Counted from the stretch's first letter, positions 1 to 7,720 are shown. The stretch is DNA of 15,347 nucleotides from Aquificota bacterium (GCA_013153795.1 JAADDV010000127.1:1-15347); one strand, 5' to 3'. The notes: generated by a model from the letters alone, not told the origin. Numbers and translations: made by a program.

Positions 1-13
1 GGAGCTTGAAGCC

Positions 14-1012
14 ATGAACCAAATTCTCCTTTCCCACGGTGGTGGTGGTGAAGAAACCCAAAAACTGATAAAAGATTTATTTTTTAAATATTTTTCTAAT
101 CCTATTTTAGAAAAGATGGAAGACGCTGCTGTTATAGATATTAAAGGAAAACTAGCCTTTACAACAGATAGTTTTACAGTTTCGCCTATTTTCTTTAAAG
201 GTGGCAATATAGGAAAACTTGCCATCGCGGGGACTGTAAATGACCTTGCTATGATGGGAGCAAAACCAAAATATTTAAGTTGTTCATTTATTATAGAAGA
301 AGGTTTACCTTTTGAAGATTTAGAAAAAATTGTTAAATCAATGGCAGAAGAATTAAAAAAATCAGGAGCAAAGATAATAACTGGAGATACAAAAGTTGTT
401 CCAAAAGGCTCTGCAGACAAAATATTCATAAACACAACAGGAATAGGAGAGATTATCTATGAAGGTATTTCTGCGTCAAATCTGAAAGAAGGAGATGTCA
501 TTATAGTTTCAGGAACAATAGGAGACCACGGAGCCTGTATAATGGCACAGAGAGAAGGAATAGAGCTTGAAGGAGAACTTTCTTCTGACTGTGCAACCCT
601 TTGGCCGCTAGTGGAAAATCTTATAGATGCAAACATCACCATAAAAGCAATGAGAGACCCTACAAGAGGAGGACTGGCAGCTGTTTTAAATGAATGGGCA
701 GAGCAGTCAGGTATAGGAATAGAAGTAGAAGAAGAAAAAATCCCCATAAAAGAAGAAGTTCAGGGCATGTGTGAGCTACTTGGACTTGAACCTCTTTCAC
801 TGGCAAATGAAGGAAAAGTTATAATAGCTGTTCCTGAAGAAGAAGCACAAAAAGCAGTTGAAGTCCTAAGAAAACATCCTCTTGGAAAAGATGCCCAAAT
901 TATAGGAAAAGTAATTTCAGACTATAAAGGTAAAGTTATCTTAAAATCACCTTATGGCTCAAAAAGAGTTCTTGAACCTCCAGCAGGAGAGTTATTACCA
1001 AGAATTTGTTAA
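14..1012 (+). CDS. hypE: Hydrogenase maturation factor HypE (carbamoyl dehydratase)
   Basis: HypE makes the thiocyanate from which the CN ligands of the NiFe-hydrogenase active-site iron come. HypF carbamoylates its C-terminal cysteine, and HypE then dehydrates it using ATP. The 332-residue protein has the usual family length. It shows the Gly-rich N-terminus (HGGGGEE, residues 8-14), the ATP-binding AIR-synthase-like domain (TTDSFTVSP near 50, then GTVNDLAMMGAKP), the conserved MRDPTRGGLAAVLNEWA in the second domain, and the diagnostic C-terminal PRIC with the modified Cys332. The start is an ATG at 14 with GGAG at 1-4. This ATG overlaps a TGA (ATGA at 14-17), so an upstream gene, perhaps another hyp gene, may end here; the window edge prevents checking. 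No terminator is visible after the stop. The assignment is secure and implies a NiFe hydrogenase, fitting a hydrogen-oxidising lifestyle. Confidence 0.96.
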   Translation: MNQILLSHGGGGEETQKLIKDLFFKYFSNPILEKMEDAAVIDIKGKLAFTTDSFTVSPIFFKGGNIGKLAIAGTVNDLAMMGAKPKYLSCSFIIEEGLPFEDLEKIVKSMAEELKKSGAKIITGDTKVVPKGSADKIFINTTGIGEIIYEGISASNLKEGDVIIVSGTIGDHGACIMAQREGIELEGELSSDCATLWPLVENLIDANITIKAMRDPTRGGLAAVLNEWAEQSGIGIEVEEEKIPIKEEVQGMCELLGLEPLSLANEGKVIIAVPEEEAQKAVEVLRKHPLGKDAQIIGKVISDYKGKVILKSPYGSKRVLEPPAGELLPRIC

Positions 1013-1028
1013 ATAAAGGCGAACTATC

Positions 1029-1056
1029 TTGAAATTTTTTATTAAAGATGTATAAT
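1029..1056 (+). promoter_or_regulatory. Sigma-70-type promoter of tRNA-Cys
   Basis: A -35 box TTGAAA (1029-1034) and a perfect -10 TATAAT (1051-1056) are separated by 16 bases. Transcription would start near 1063, leaving a leader of about 8 bases before the tRNA. The promoter begins 16 bases after the hypE stop, so the tRNA need not depend on hyp transcription. Confidence 0.75.
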
Positions 1057-1070
1057 AAATTTTCCTAAAT

Positions 1071-1142
1071 GGCGGGGTAGCCAAGTGGTAAGGCAGGGGA
1101 CTGCAAATCCCTTATACGCGGGTTCGATTCCCGCCCCCGCCT
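1071..1142 (+). tRNA. tRNA-Cys (anticodon GCA)
   Basis: A full 72-nt cloverleaf can be drawn. Acceptor GGCGGGG (1071-1077) pairs with CCCCGCC (1135-1141). The D stem is GCC/GGC (1080-1082 with 1092-1094). The anticodon stem is 1096-1100 with 1108-1112, including one G-U pair, and its loop carries GCA at 1103-1105. The variable loop is TATAC, and the T stem GCGGG/CCCGC (1118-1122 with 1130-1134) closes the loop TTCGATT. The discriminator is U (1142), the known cysteine identity base. The 3' CCA is not encoded: the next bases are TTA, so it must be added enzymatically. The G+C-rich stems contrast with the AT-rich flanks, as expected in a thermophile. The gene ends exactly where the stop codon of the opposing cyclophilin gene begins. 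Confidence 0.98.
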
Positions 1143-1661
1143 TTAAGTTTCTTCTAAAATCTGTGTTTTCTTTATTACAACTGGAGCTATAGGGACATCA
1201 GACATACCTTTTACTGTATGAGTTGGAATCCTTGCTATTTTTTCTATAACAGACATGCTTTCTATTACTTTTCCAAAAACTGTATATCCATACATATCAA
1301 CAGCTTCAGGGTCTCCATAATCAAGTTTGTAGTTATCTGAAAGATTTATATAAAACTGGGACGTTGCACTATCAGGGTCAGATGTTCTTGCCATAGCGAT
1401 AGTCCCTCTAAGGTTTTTAAGCCCGTTTTGAGCTTCATTTTTTATAGGAGGATATGTAGGAATTTTATAGTTTAGTTTTTCATCAAAGCCGCCAGCTTGA
1501 ACAACAAAGTTTGGAATAACCCTATGGAAAATAAGACCTTCATAAAAGCCATCTTTTACATATTTCAAAAAGTTTTCTACTGTGATAGGAGCTTTATCTG
1601 GATAAAGCTCTATTTTAAAATTTCCAAGATTTGTTTCTATTTCAACAACAGGATTTTTCAT
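1143..1661 (-). CDS. ppiB: Cyclophilin-type peptidyl-prolyl cis-trans isomerase
   Basis: This enzyme catalyses cis-trans isomerisation of X-Pro bonds during protein folding. The 172-residue protein is a single cyclophilin domain with the hallmark FHRVIPNFVVQAGGF (residues 45-59; active-site Arg47, Phe52 and Gln55) and GTIAMARTSDPDSATSQFYINL (86-107). The tryptophan that confers cyclosporin binding in eukaryotic cyclophilins is absent, as is common in bacterial PpiB. There is no signal peptide or membrane segment, so it is probably cytoplasmic. The ATG start follows AGGAGG with a 5-base gap and overlaps the stop of the upstream kinase gene as ATGA, so translation is probably coupled. It is the last gene of the hemB-led run. 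No terminator follows; its stop codon touches the opposing tRNA-Cys, so read-through would make RNA antisense to the tRNA. Confidence 0.93.
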   Translation of the reverse strand: MKNPVVEIETNLGNFKIELYPDKAPITVENFLKYVKDGFYEGLIFHRVIPNFVVQAGGFDEKLNYKIPTYPPIKNEAQNGLKNLRGTIAMARTSDPDSATSQFYINLSDNYKLDYGDPEAVDMYGYTVFGKVIESMSVIEKIARIPTHTVKGMSDVPIAPVVIKKTQILEET

Positions 1662-2551
1662 TTTCCACCTCCTTTTGTTTTAGCCAATCCTAAAGCACCA
1701 TAGGCACCACTAAACTCACCTAAGGAGGCAATATCAATAGAAACATCTCTAAAAGGAAGTGGAAAAGCAAGCTTTTTTAGGTCTGCTGTTGCCATTTCAA
1801 CAACAGCAGGATAATGCTCTGGGATACCTCCTGCAAGGAGCACTTTATCTGGATTAAAAATATGAAGAATATTCATAAGTCCATATGCAAGATATCTAGA
1901 AAACTCTTCTAAACTCTCTAAAGCTTCCTTTTTTCCTTCATTTGCATAAAGAATAATTTCTGAGGAAGGAATATGTTTGTCTGTTTTGAAAAAATAAATT
2001 CTTTCAAGTCCATAAGAAGAAACATAAGCTTCTAAACACCCTTTTCTTCCACAGTGGCAAAGCCATCCGTTTTTGTCTATTGTCATATGTCCAATTTCCA
2101 TTGCTGACCCTGAAACCCCTGTAAGAAGATGTCCATTTATAACAGCACCACCACCAAGACCAGTTCCAAGAGTCAGACATATTAAAATCTGTGAATCCTT
2201 TCCTGCTCCATAAAGATACTCACCATAAGCTGCCAGTGTTGCATCATTTTCTACATAGACAGAGACACCTAGTTTTTTTTCCAAGGCTTCTTTGATGTTG
2301 AAATGCTCTAAAGGCTTTATATTCGGAGAGTTTGTAATAAGTCCTGTTTTTTTATCTATAAGACCAGCTACAGCTACTCCTATAGCTTTTGATTTGTGAT
2401 TTTCAAAGATTTCAGCAATAACATCTAAAAGAGCTTCTCTATCTCCTTCTTCTACTATATCTTTTACATAAAACTTCCCTTTTTTTATTTGATTGTTTTC
2501 ATAAACATACTTAATAAATGTTCCGCCTATATCTATTCCTAAAAAAGCCAT
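1658..2551 (-). CDS. ROK-family sugar kinase, probably glucokinase
   Basis: An ATP-dependent hexose kinase of the ROK family, 297 residues long (usual about 300). It has the N-terminal phosphate-binding DIGGT (residues 7-11), the sugar-binding catalytic motif ENDATLAAYGE (general base Asp103), the adenosine-side LTLGTGLGGGAV (127-137), and EIGH (152-155) with the zinc motif CHCGRKGC (165-172; ligands His155, Cys165, Cys167, Cys172). There is no N-terminal helix-turn-helix, so it is an enzyme rather than a ROK repressor. Glucokinase is most likely, but fructokinase, ManNAc kinase and related specificities cannot be excluded by eye. The ATG overlaps the upstream TAA (TAATG) with only a weak purine-rich stretch before it, which suggests translational coupling. 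Its 3' end overlaps the cyclophilin start by 4 bases. Confidence 0.9.
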   Translation of the reverse strand: MAFLGIDIGGTFIKYVYENNQIKKGKFYVKDIVEEGDREALLDVIAEIFENHKSKAIGVAVAGLIDKKTGLITNSPNIKPLEHFNIKEALEKKLGVSVYVENDATLAAYGEYLYGAGKDSQILICLTLGTGLGGGAVINGHLLTGVSGSAMEIGHMTIDKNGWLCHCGRKGCLEAYVSSYGLERIYFFKTDKHIPSSEIILYANEGKKEALESLEEFSRYLAYGLMNILHIFNPDKVLLAGGIPEHYPAVVEMATADLKKLAFPLPFRDVSIDIASLGEFSGAYGALGLAKTKGGGK

Positions 2552-3063
2552 TATTTTTTCTCTCTTAGCATTTCAGTTAAAATTTTCATCATTTCAGGCA
2601 TTGCTTTTGGGTCTGTCCCAGTTATAATGTTTCCATCAACTTCAACAGGTTTTCCTGTATATATGGCTCCTGCATTTTCAATATCATCCTTTATAGAGAA
2701 AAAACCTGTAACTTTTTTTCCTTTTATGATTTTTGCTGATATTAACGCCCATGGGCCATGACAGATTGCAGCAACAATTTTTCCTTCATTATACATTTTT
2801 CTTATAAATTCTAATGTTTCTTTATCTCTTCTAAACCTATCAGGAGCATATCCTCCGGGAATAAAAACACAATCATACATACTTGTGTTATCAGGGTCTA
2901 CTTTTTTACTAGCATGAAATATCATTCCTTTTTTGCCAACAAACTCACCAATTCGTGGAGCAAGAATATCTACAGCGTATCCTTCTTCTTTAAACCTATA
3001 CAAGGGATATATAAATTCTACATCTTCAACTAAATCTTCTAAAAGAATAGCTATTCTTTTCAT
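2551..3063 (-). CDS. DJ-1/PfpI family protein (class I glutamine amidotransferase-like)
   Basis: A 170-residue single-domain member of the PfpI branch of the DJ-1 superfamily. The nucleophile elbow AAICHGPWAL places Cys101-His102 next to each other. The N-terminal EDVEF carries the conserved Glu13, and PGGYAPDRFR (69-78) supplies an acidic residue, Asp75, where the archaeal PfpI protease has Glu. Family members are described as intracellular proteases, general stress proteins or, with debate, protein deglycases/glyoxalases; sequence alone does not decide. There is no signal peptide, so it is cytoplasmic. The start ATG has AGGAG 7 bases upstream, and that site overlaps the TAG stop of the peptidase gene 10 bases away. 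Its own TAA overlaps the kinase start. This places it inside the hemB-led operon. Confidence 0.9.
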   Translation of the reverse strand: MKRIAILLEDLVEDVEFIYPLYRFKEEGYAVDILAPRIGEFVGKKGMIFHASKKVDPDNTSMYDCVFIPGGYAPDRFRRDKETLEFIRKMYNEGKIVAAICHGPWALISAKIIKGKKVTGFFSIKDDIENAGAIYTGKPVEVDGNIITGTDPKAMPEMMKILTEMLREKK

Positions 3064-3073
3064 AATTTTTCTC

Positions 3074-3838
3074 CTAAAAAGAGTTAGTTTTATTTAAATA
3101 TAAAAGTTCAAGAGGATTGATATATCTACCATAACGTTTTATTTCATAATGAAGATGTACTCCTGTAGCCCTTCCTGTACTTCCAGCTAAACCGATAATA
3201 TCTCCTGCTTTTACAGGCTTATTTATTCCTACTCTTTTCATTGAAAGATGTGCATATACAGTTTCAAAACCATATTTATGTTTTATTATTACAACCTTTC
3301 CATATCCTCTTTTCCAACCAGAGAATATAACTTTGCCATTAGCTGTTGCCCTAATAGGTTGTTTATAATAAGCTTTTATATCTATTCCAGAATGAAAAGC
3401 TGCTTTTCCATTAATGGGGTCTCTTCTATATCCAAATTTTGATGTAACAACTCCTTTTAAAGGAAGTCCTATAGGAATATCTGTCATAACTTTTACAAAT
3501 TTTTTTAAAGATTTTTCAAGAGATTCAAAATATAAATCAGAAATTTTAACTTTTTCTGCAGGAATAAAAATTCCACCTTTTGGTTCAGGTATTTTAATTT
3601 CTATACCTTTTCTTTTTAAGATTTTATTAGCTTCTTTTATTTTTTCTTCTACAAAACGAATCTTTTCAATAAGAACAAGTTTTTCCTGTTTGAGTCTTTC
3701 TATTTCTTTATCTTTTTCTTTTAATTGATTTTCATAAGTTGTTTTTATTTTTTCAAATTGAGAAAAAGTAAAGATAGAGAAACCTAAAGAAATTAGTGCA
3801 ATAATTGAAACTATAGCACTATATACTTTACATTTCAT
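3074..3838 (-). CDS. Membrane-anchored M23 (LytM-type) murein endopeptidase
   Basis: A 254-residue envelope protein. Residues 7-28 form one membrane segment (an uncleaved anchor, or a signal peptide without a clear cleavage site). Residues 30-78 form a charged coiled coil, and 125-245 form a zinc peptidase domain. Metal and catalytic residues are all present: His149 and Asp153 (HSGID), His197 (YAHLS), and His228/His230 (HLHYE). It should therefore cleave peptidoglycan cross-bridges in the periplasm rather than be a degenerate EnvC/NlpD-type activator. I chose the ATG at 3838, which overlaps the hemB TAA as TAATG and has GGGAG 8 bases upstream. A TTG at 3844 is in frame but only 2 bases from that site. 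Coil-plus-M23 architecture is common in cell-division and shape hydrolases; its exact role is unknown. Confidence 0.92.
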   Translation of the reverse strand: MKCKVYSAIVSIIALISLGFSIFTFSQFEKIKTTYENQLKEKDKEIERLKQEKLVLIEKIRFVEEKIKEANKILKRKGIEIKIPEPKGGIFIPAEKVKISDLYFESLEKSLKKFVKVMTDIPIGLPLKGVVTSKFGYRRDPINGKAAFHSGIDIKAYYKQPIRATANGKVIFSGWKRGYGKVVIIKHKYGFETVYAHLSMKRVGINKPVKAGDIIGLAGSTGRATGVHLHYEIKRYGRYINPLELLYLNKTNSF

Positions 3839-4818
3839 TAGCAATTCTCCCTAAGAAGCTTGGCAGCTTCTTTTGCATGATATGTGATTATAATGTCAGC
3901 TCCAGCTCGTTTTATAGAAGTAAGTGTTTCCATCATAACTTTCTTTTCGTCTATCCATCCAAGTTTTCCAGCAGCTTTAACCATAGAATACTCACCACTC
4001 ACATTATAAGCAGCTATTGGAACATTAAAGCTGTGTCTTAAATCGCTTATTATGTCAAGGTAAGCAAGAGCAGGTTTAACCATAACAATATCTGCTCCTT
4101 CTTCTATATCTAAAGACACCTCTTTAAGAGCTTCCCTTCTATTTGCTGGATCCATCTGATATGTTCTTCTATCACCAAAAGCTGGAGCAGATTCAGCAGC
4201 ATCTCTAAAAGGGCCATAATAAGCTGATGCATATTTTGCAGAGTAAGCCATAATGGGAATATCTGTAAAACCTGCTTCATCTAAAGCTTCTCTAATAGCT
4301 TTTACAACACCATCCATCATCCCAGAAGGAGCAACCATATCAGCACCAGCCTTTGCATGGGAAACAACTTGTTTTTTTGTGTTTTCCAAAGTTAAATCAT
4401 TATCAACATCATGTTCACAAAGAACACCACAGTGCCCATGCTCAGTATACTCACAGAAACAAACATCAGTAATCACATAAAGCTGGGGATAATTTTTCTT
4501 TATATATCTGATTGCTTTCTGGATAATTCCTTCTTCATTCCATGTATCACTTCCTACAGCATCTTTTTGAGATGGTATACCAAACAGTAAAACAGCAGGA
4601 ATACCAAGCTTTACAACCTCTTCTAGCTCTTTGTCGATTCTATCTAGAGAATATCTATATATCCCAGGCATAGAAGGAATTTCTATTTCTATATTTTGAC
4701 CATCTTCAATAAATAAAGGATATATAAAATCATCAATAGAAAGATTTGTTTCTCTAATAAGTCTTCTTATGTTTTCGTTTTTTCTTAGTCTTCTAGGTCT
4801 GTGAACAGGAAATGCCAT
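3838..4818 (-). CDS. hemB: Porphobilinogen synthase (5-aminolevulinate dehydratase)
   Basis: HemB condenses two 5-aminolevulinate molecules to porphobilinogen, an early step in haem and sirohaem synthesis in the cytoplasm. The 326-residue protein has normal length and is intact. The metal site DVCFCEYTEHGHCG has all three cysteines (Cys120, Cys122, Cys130), indicating the zinc-dependent class rather than the magnesium-only class with aspartates. The two active-site lysines are in YSAKYASAYYGPFRDAA (Lys195) and IVMVKPALAYLD (Lys248, the Schiff-base residue). The ATG start has GAGG about 9 bases upstream. It is the first gene of the five-gene minus-strand run and has its own promoter upstream. 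Its stop overlaps the peptidase start. Confidence 0.97.
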   Translation of the reverse strand: MAFPVHRPRRLRKNENIRRLIRETNLSIDDFIYPLFIEDGQNIEIEIPSMPGIYRYSLDRIDKELEEVVKLGIPAVLLFGIPSQKDAVGSDTWNEEGIIQKAIRYIKKNYPQLYVITDVCFCEYTEHGHCGVLCEHDVDNDLTLENTKKQVVSHAKAGADMVAPSGMMDGVVKAIREALDEAGFTDIPIMAYSAKYASAYYGPFRDAAESAPAFGDRRTYQMDPANRREALKEVSLDIEEGADIVMVKPALAYLDIISDLRHSFNVPIAAYNVSGEYSMVKAAGKLGWIDEKKVMMETLTSIKRAGADIIITYHAKEAAKLLRENC

Positions 4819-4846
4819 ACTATTAAACCTCGTTTTTTATAGATTT

Positions 4847-4876
4847 ATTATACATTTATAAAACTAATAAGAACAA
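4847..4876 (-). promoter_or_regulatory. Probable promoter of the hemB operon
   Basis: On the minus strand a perfect -10 TATAAT lies at 4852-4847. A weaker -35 TTGTTC at 4876-4871 is 18 bases upstream of it. The predicted start near 4840 gives a leader of about 20 bases that contains the GAGG ribosome-binding site. It sits in the 153-base divergent region shared with serA. Confidence 0.55.
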
Positions 4877-4927
4877 TTTTTATTAAGAAAAATTTTTGAA
4901 AGTTAATAGAGGCAAAAAGTTTCATAT

Positions 4928-4933
4928 TATAAT
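4928..4933 (+). promoter_or_regulatory. Candidate -10 box for serA-ino1
   Basis: TATAAT lies 44 bases before the serA start. A TTGAAA at 4896-4901 is too far upstream (26 bases) to be its partner, and no better -35 is visible. The promoter may be weak at -35 or activator-dependent. The serA ribosome-binding site AAAGGAGG is at 4953-4960, 11 bases before the ATG, slightly longer than usual. Confidence 0.35.
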
Positions 4934-4971
4934 AATTTATTCTAATATCTTTAAAGGAGGATACCTCATCA

Positions 4972-6561
4972 ATGTATAAAGTTCTCGTAACAGACCATAT
5001 CTCAGATAAAGGTCTTGAAATTCTTAATAATGACCCTGATATAGATTTAGATTATCAGCCTGAAATCCAATGGGCAGAATTATTAGAAATTATTAAAGAT
5101 TATGATGCAATAATAACGAGAAGTAGAACTCCTGTAAATGAAGAGCTTTTAGAAAGAGCAGAAAAGCTTAAAGTTGTTGGAAGAGCAGGAGTTGGAGTTG
5201 ATAATGTAGACTTAGAAGCCTGTTCAAGAAGAGGAATTCTTGTTGTAAACACACCAGGAGCAAATACAATCGGAGCAGCTGAGCTTACAATGGCCCATAT
5301 GTATGCCATACTTAGAAAACTTCACCTTGCCCATGAATCAATGATGAGAGGCGAATGGAACAGGAAAAAATTCATGGGAGAAGAACTTGATGGAAAGGTT
5401 GTAGGAATAGTTGGATTAGGAAATGTAGGTTCACAGGTTGCTATAAGATGCAAAGGCTCTGGTGCTACTGTGATAGCTTATGACCCATACATACCAAGAG
5501 AAAAAGGAGATAGATTAGGAGTTGAGCTTGTAGATACACTGGAAGAGCTTATCAAACGCTCAGATATCATAACCCTTCACTGTCCTCTTACTGAAGAGAC
5601 AAGGGGAATGATTGGTAGAAGAGAGTTTGAAATGATGAAAGATGGTGTTTATTTCGTTAACTGTGCCAGAGGAGGCATAGTTGATGAAGATGCCATGTAT
5701 GACTTTATGAAAAAAGGAAAATTTGCAGGAATTGGACTTGATGTTTTTTCAAAAGAACCACCAGATGACAAAATAAGAAGAATATTTGAATTTCCAAATA
5801 TAAGCCTTTCACCTCATATAGGAGCAAATACATTTGAATCCCAAGACAAAGTTGCAATAAAAATAGCCCAGCAGGTGATAGCAGCATTAAAAGGAGAGTT
5901 TGTAGAAGCAGCTGTTAATGCACCTTTCACCGTAACAGAAGGATTTGAAAATATAAAAGCATTCCTTTTACTTGCAGAAAGACTTGGAAGTTTTTTAACC
6001 CAGTATGCAGGAGGAAACTTTAAAGAACTTACAATAGAAGTAAGAGGAGGTATCTCAGAACATATAAAACCTATTGTTGCTTATGTTTTAAAAGGATTTT
6101 TATCCCCTATTCTTGATAGACCTGTAAATATCATAAATGCTCCATTCTTAGCAAAAGAAAGAGGAATAAAGGTTGTTGAATCTGTAAGAGAGGAAACAGA
6201 AATATTCAAAGATTTTATAAAAATAATAGCAAAGGAAAATGGAAAAGAGCATGTAGTTGGCGGAACAGCCTTTTATGGAAAAATACCTAAAATAATGCTT
6301 GTTGATGGATACTGGATAGATATAGACCCTGAAGGGGTTATTCTTATGTTTGAAAATAAAGATGTTCCTGGTGTTATCGCAAAAATAGGAGAAGTATTAG
6401 CAAGACATAATATAAACATTGCAGGATTTAGACTTGGAAGACTTGAAAAAGGAAAAATAGCTCTTGGAGCTTTACAAGTTGATGATAGGATAACAGAACC
6501 TGTTTTAGAAGAAATAAATGATATACCTGAAATCCTTAAAGCAAAAGAGATAATCTTATAA
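4972..6561 (+). CDS. serA: D-3-phosphoglycerate dehydrogenase
   Basis: SerA oxidises 3-phosphoglycerate to 3-phosphohydroxypyruvate with NAD, the first step of serine synthesis. At 529 residues it is the long (type 1) form. Domains are an N-terminal substrate-binding half, a Rossmann domain with GLGNVG (148-153) and acceptor Asp171, the second substrate half, an ASB domain (about 320-450), and a C-terminal ACT domain (about 456-529, DVPGVIAKIGEVL). Catalytic residues are Arg233 (CARGG), Glu262 (SKEPP) and His282 (SPHIGA). The ACT and ASB domains in this class can bind serine for feedback control, which is plausible but not shown here. It opens a two-gene unit with ino1, 12 bases downstream, and diverges from hemB. 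Confidence 0.97.
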   Translation: MYKVLVTDHISDKGLEILNNDPDIDLDYQPEIQWAELLEIIKDYDAIITRSRTPVNEELLERAEKLKVVGRAGVGVDNVDLEACSRRGILVVNTPGANTIGAAELTMAHMYAILRKLHLAHESMMRGEWNRKKFMGEELDGKVVGIVGLGNVGSQVAIRCKGSGATVIAYDPYIPREKGDRLGVELVDTLEELIKRSDIITLHCPLTEETRGMIGRREFEMMKDGVYFVNCARGGIVDEDAMYDFMKKGKFAGIGLDVFSKEPPDDKIRRIFEFPNISLSPHIGANTFESQDKVAIKIAQQVIAALKGEFVEAAVNAPFTVTEGFENIKAFLLLAERLGSFLTQYAGGNFKELTIEVRGGISEHIKPIVAYVLKGFLSPILDRPVNIINAPFLAKERGIKVVESVREETEIFKDFIKIIAKENGKEHVVGGTAFYGKIPKIMLVDGYWIDIDPEGVILMFENKDVPGVIAKIGEVLARHNINIAGFRLGRLEKGKIALGALQVDDRITEPVLEEINDIPEILKAKEIIL

Positions 6562-6573
6562 AGGAGGCAGAAC

Positions 6574-7686
6574 GTGGCAGAAGAAAAAAAAATAAAACTA
6601 GCTATTGCTGGTGTTGGAAACTGTGCCAGTGCTTTAATTCAAGGTATTTACTACTACAAAGAGAAACAGAATATCGAATCTAGTGGTTTGATGCATGAAG
6701 ATATTGGCGGATACAAACCATGGGATATAGAAGTAGTTGCTGCATGGGATATTGATGAAAGAAAAGTTGGATATGACGTTTCTGAAGCTATTTTTAATCC
6801 TCCAAATTGCACAACAGTTTTTCAAAGAGAAGTGCCACGTCTTGGAGTAAAAGTTAGAAAAGGAAAAGTTTTAGACGGCTTCCCTGAACATATGAAAAAC
6901 TATCCTCCTGACCAGGCATTTGTTGTTTCAGATGCAAGAGAAGATAGTGTTGATACTGTAGCAAAAGTTTTAATGGAAACAGGAGCTGATGTTTTAATAA
7001 ACTATGTTCCTGTTGGAGCTGAGAAAGCTGCAAGATATTATGCAGAAGCTTGTTTAAAAGCAGGAGTTTCCTTTATAAACTGTATGCCTACGTTTATTGT
7101 TTCTGATGATGAATGGGCTAAAAAATTTGAAGCAGAAGGAATTCCCGTTATAGGAGATGATATAAAATCACAGGTTGGAGCAACTATAACCCATAGAGTA
7201 TTGACTCAGCTTCTTTTAGATAGAGGAGTAAAGCTTGATAGAACATATCAACTTAATGTAGGTGGAAATACAGACTTTTTAAATATGCTTGAAAGAAGTA
7301 GATTAAATACAAAGAAAAAATCAAAAACAGAAGCTGTAACATCTCTTATTCCATACGGTATAGACCCTAGAAATGTTCATATTGGACCTTCTGATTATGT
7401 TCCATGGCTTAAAGACAAAAAGCTTGCATTTATAAGACTTGAAGGTAGACTTTTTGGAGATGTTCCGATGAACATTGAGCTTAGATTAGAAGTTGAAGAC
7501 TCACCAAACAGTGCAGGAGTTGCTATAGAAGCAATTAGATGTGCAAAACTAGCAAGAGATAGAGGAGTAGCAGGTCCTTTATATTCTATCTCTGCTTATA
7601 CAATGAAGCACCCACCTATTCAATATTCTGACTATCAAGCACGACAAATGGTAGAAGAATTTATAGCAGGCTTAAGAGAAAGATAA
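6574..7686 (+). CDS. ino1: Inositol-3-phosphate synthase (myo-inositol-1-phosphate synthase)
   Basis: This enzyme converts glucose 6-phosphate to 1L-myo-inositol 1-phosphate using NAD. At 370 residues it matches the short prokaryotic type (archaeal/actinobacterial) rather than the about 500-residue eukaryotic enzyme. Visible motifs are the NAD-binding GVGNCAS (13-19), NYVPVGAEKA (143-152), the active-site stretch IGDDIKSQVGAT (193-204, Lys198), NVGGNTDFLNM (228-238) and LRLEVEDSPNSAG near the end. Translation starts at GTG 6574 with a strong AAGGAGG 6 bases upstream; no in-frame ATG near it fits. The 12-base gap makes co-transcription with serA likely. In thermophilic bacteria and archaea the product can feed di-myo-inositol phosphate, a heat/salt solute, or inositol phospholipids. 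No gene in this window decides between them. Confidence 0.94.
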   Translation: MAEEKKIKLAIAGVGNCASALIQGIYYYKEKQNIESSGLMHEDIGGYKPWDIEVVAAWDIDERKVGYDVSEAIFNPPNCTTVFQREVPRLGVKVRKGKVLDGFPEHMKNYPPDQAFVVSDAREDSVDTVAKVLMETGADVLINYVPVGAEKAARYYAEACLKAGVSFINCMPTFIVSDDEWAKKFEAEGIPVIGDDIKSQVGATITHRVLTQLLLDRGVKLDRTYQLNVGGNTDFLNMLERSRLNTKKKSKTEAVTSLIPYGIDPRNVHIGPSDYVPWLKDKKLAFIRLEGRLFGDVPMNIELRLEVEDSPNSAGVAIEAIRCAKLARDRGVAGPLYSISAYTMKHPPIQYSDYQARQMVEEFIAGLRER

Positions 7687-7691
7687 AATAT

Positions 7692-7720
7692 ACTATTTAT
7701 ATTATAATATAAATAATAGT
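7692..7720. repeat. AT-only inverted repeat, possible operator or promoter
   Basis: An 18-base perfect palindrome TTTATATTATAATATAAA (7696-7713) is flanked by ACTA (7692-7695) and TAGT (7717-7720), extending the dyad to 29 bases with a 3-base offset. It contains TATAAT on both strands, so a -10 box is possible either way. It holds no G or C apart from one outer pair, so it is a poor intrinsic terminator. It lies 6 bases after the ino1 stop and 54 bases before the barrel gene. Confidence 0.4.

Noticed and set aside
2551..3063. Asp75 in place of the catalytic Glu of archaeal PfpI, as a sign of inactivity
   Set aside because: Asp at this place is common in bacterial PfpI relatives such as YhbO, as far as I recall, and the Cys-His pair and Glu13 are intact.
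4957..4967. GAGG-ATA-CCTC hairpin over the serA ribosome-binding site
   Set aside because: Only four pairs with a 3-base loop; too weak to matter at the growth temperature expected for a thermophile.
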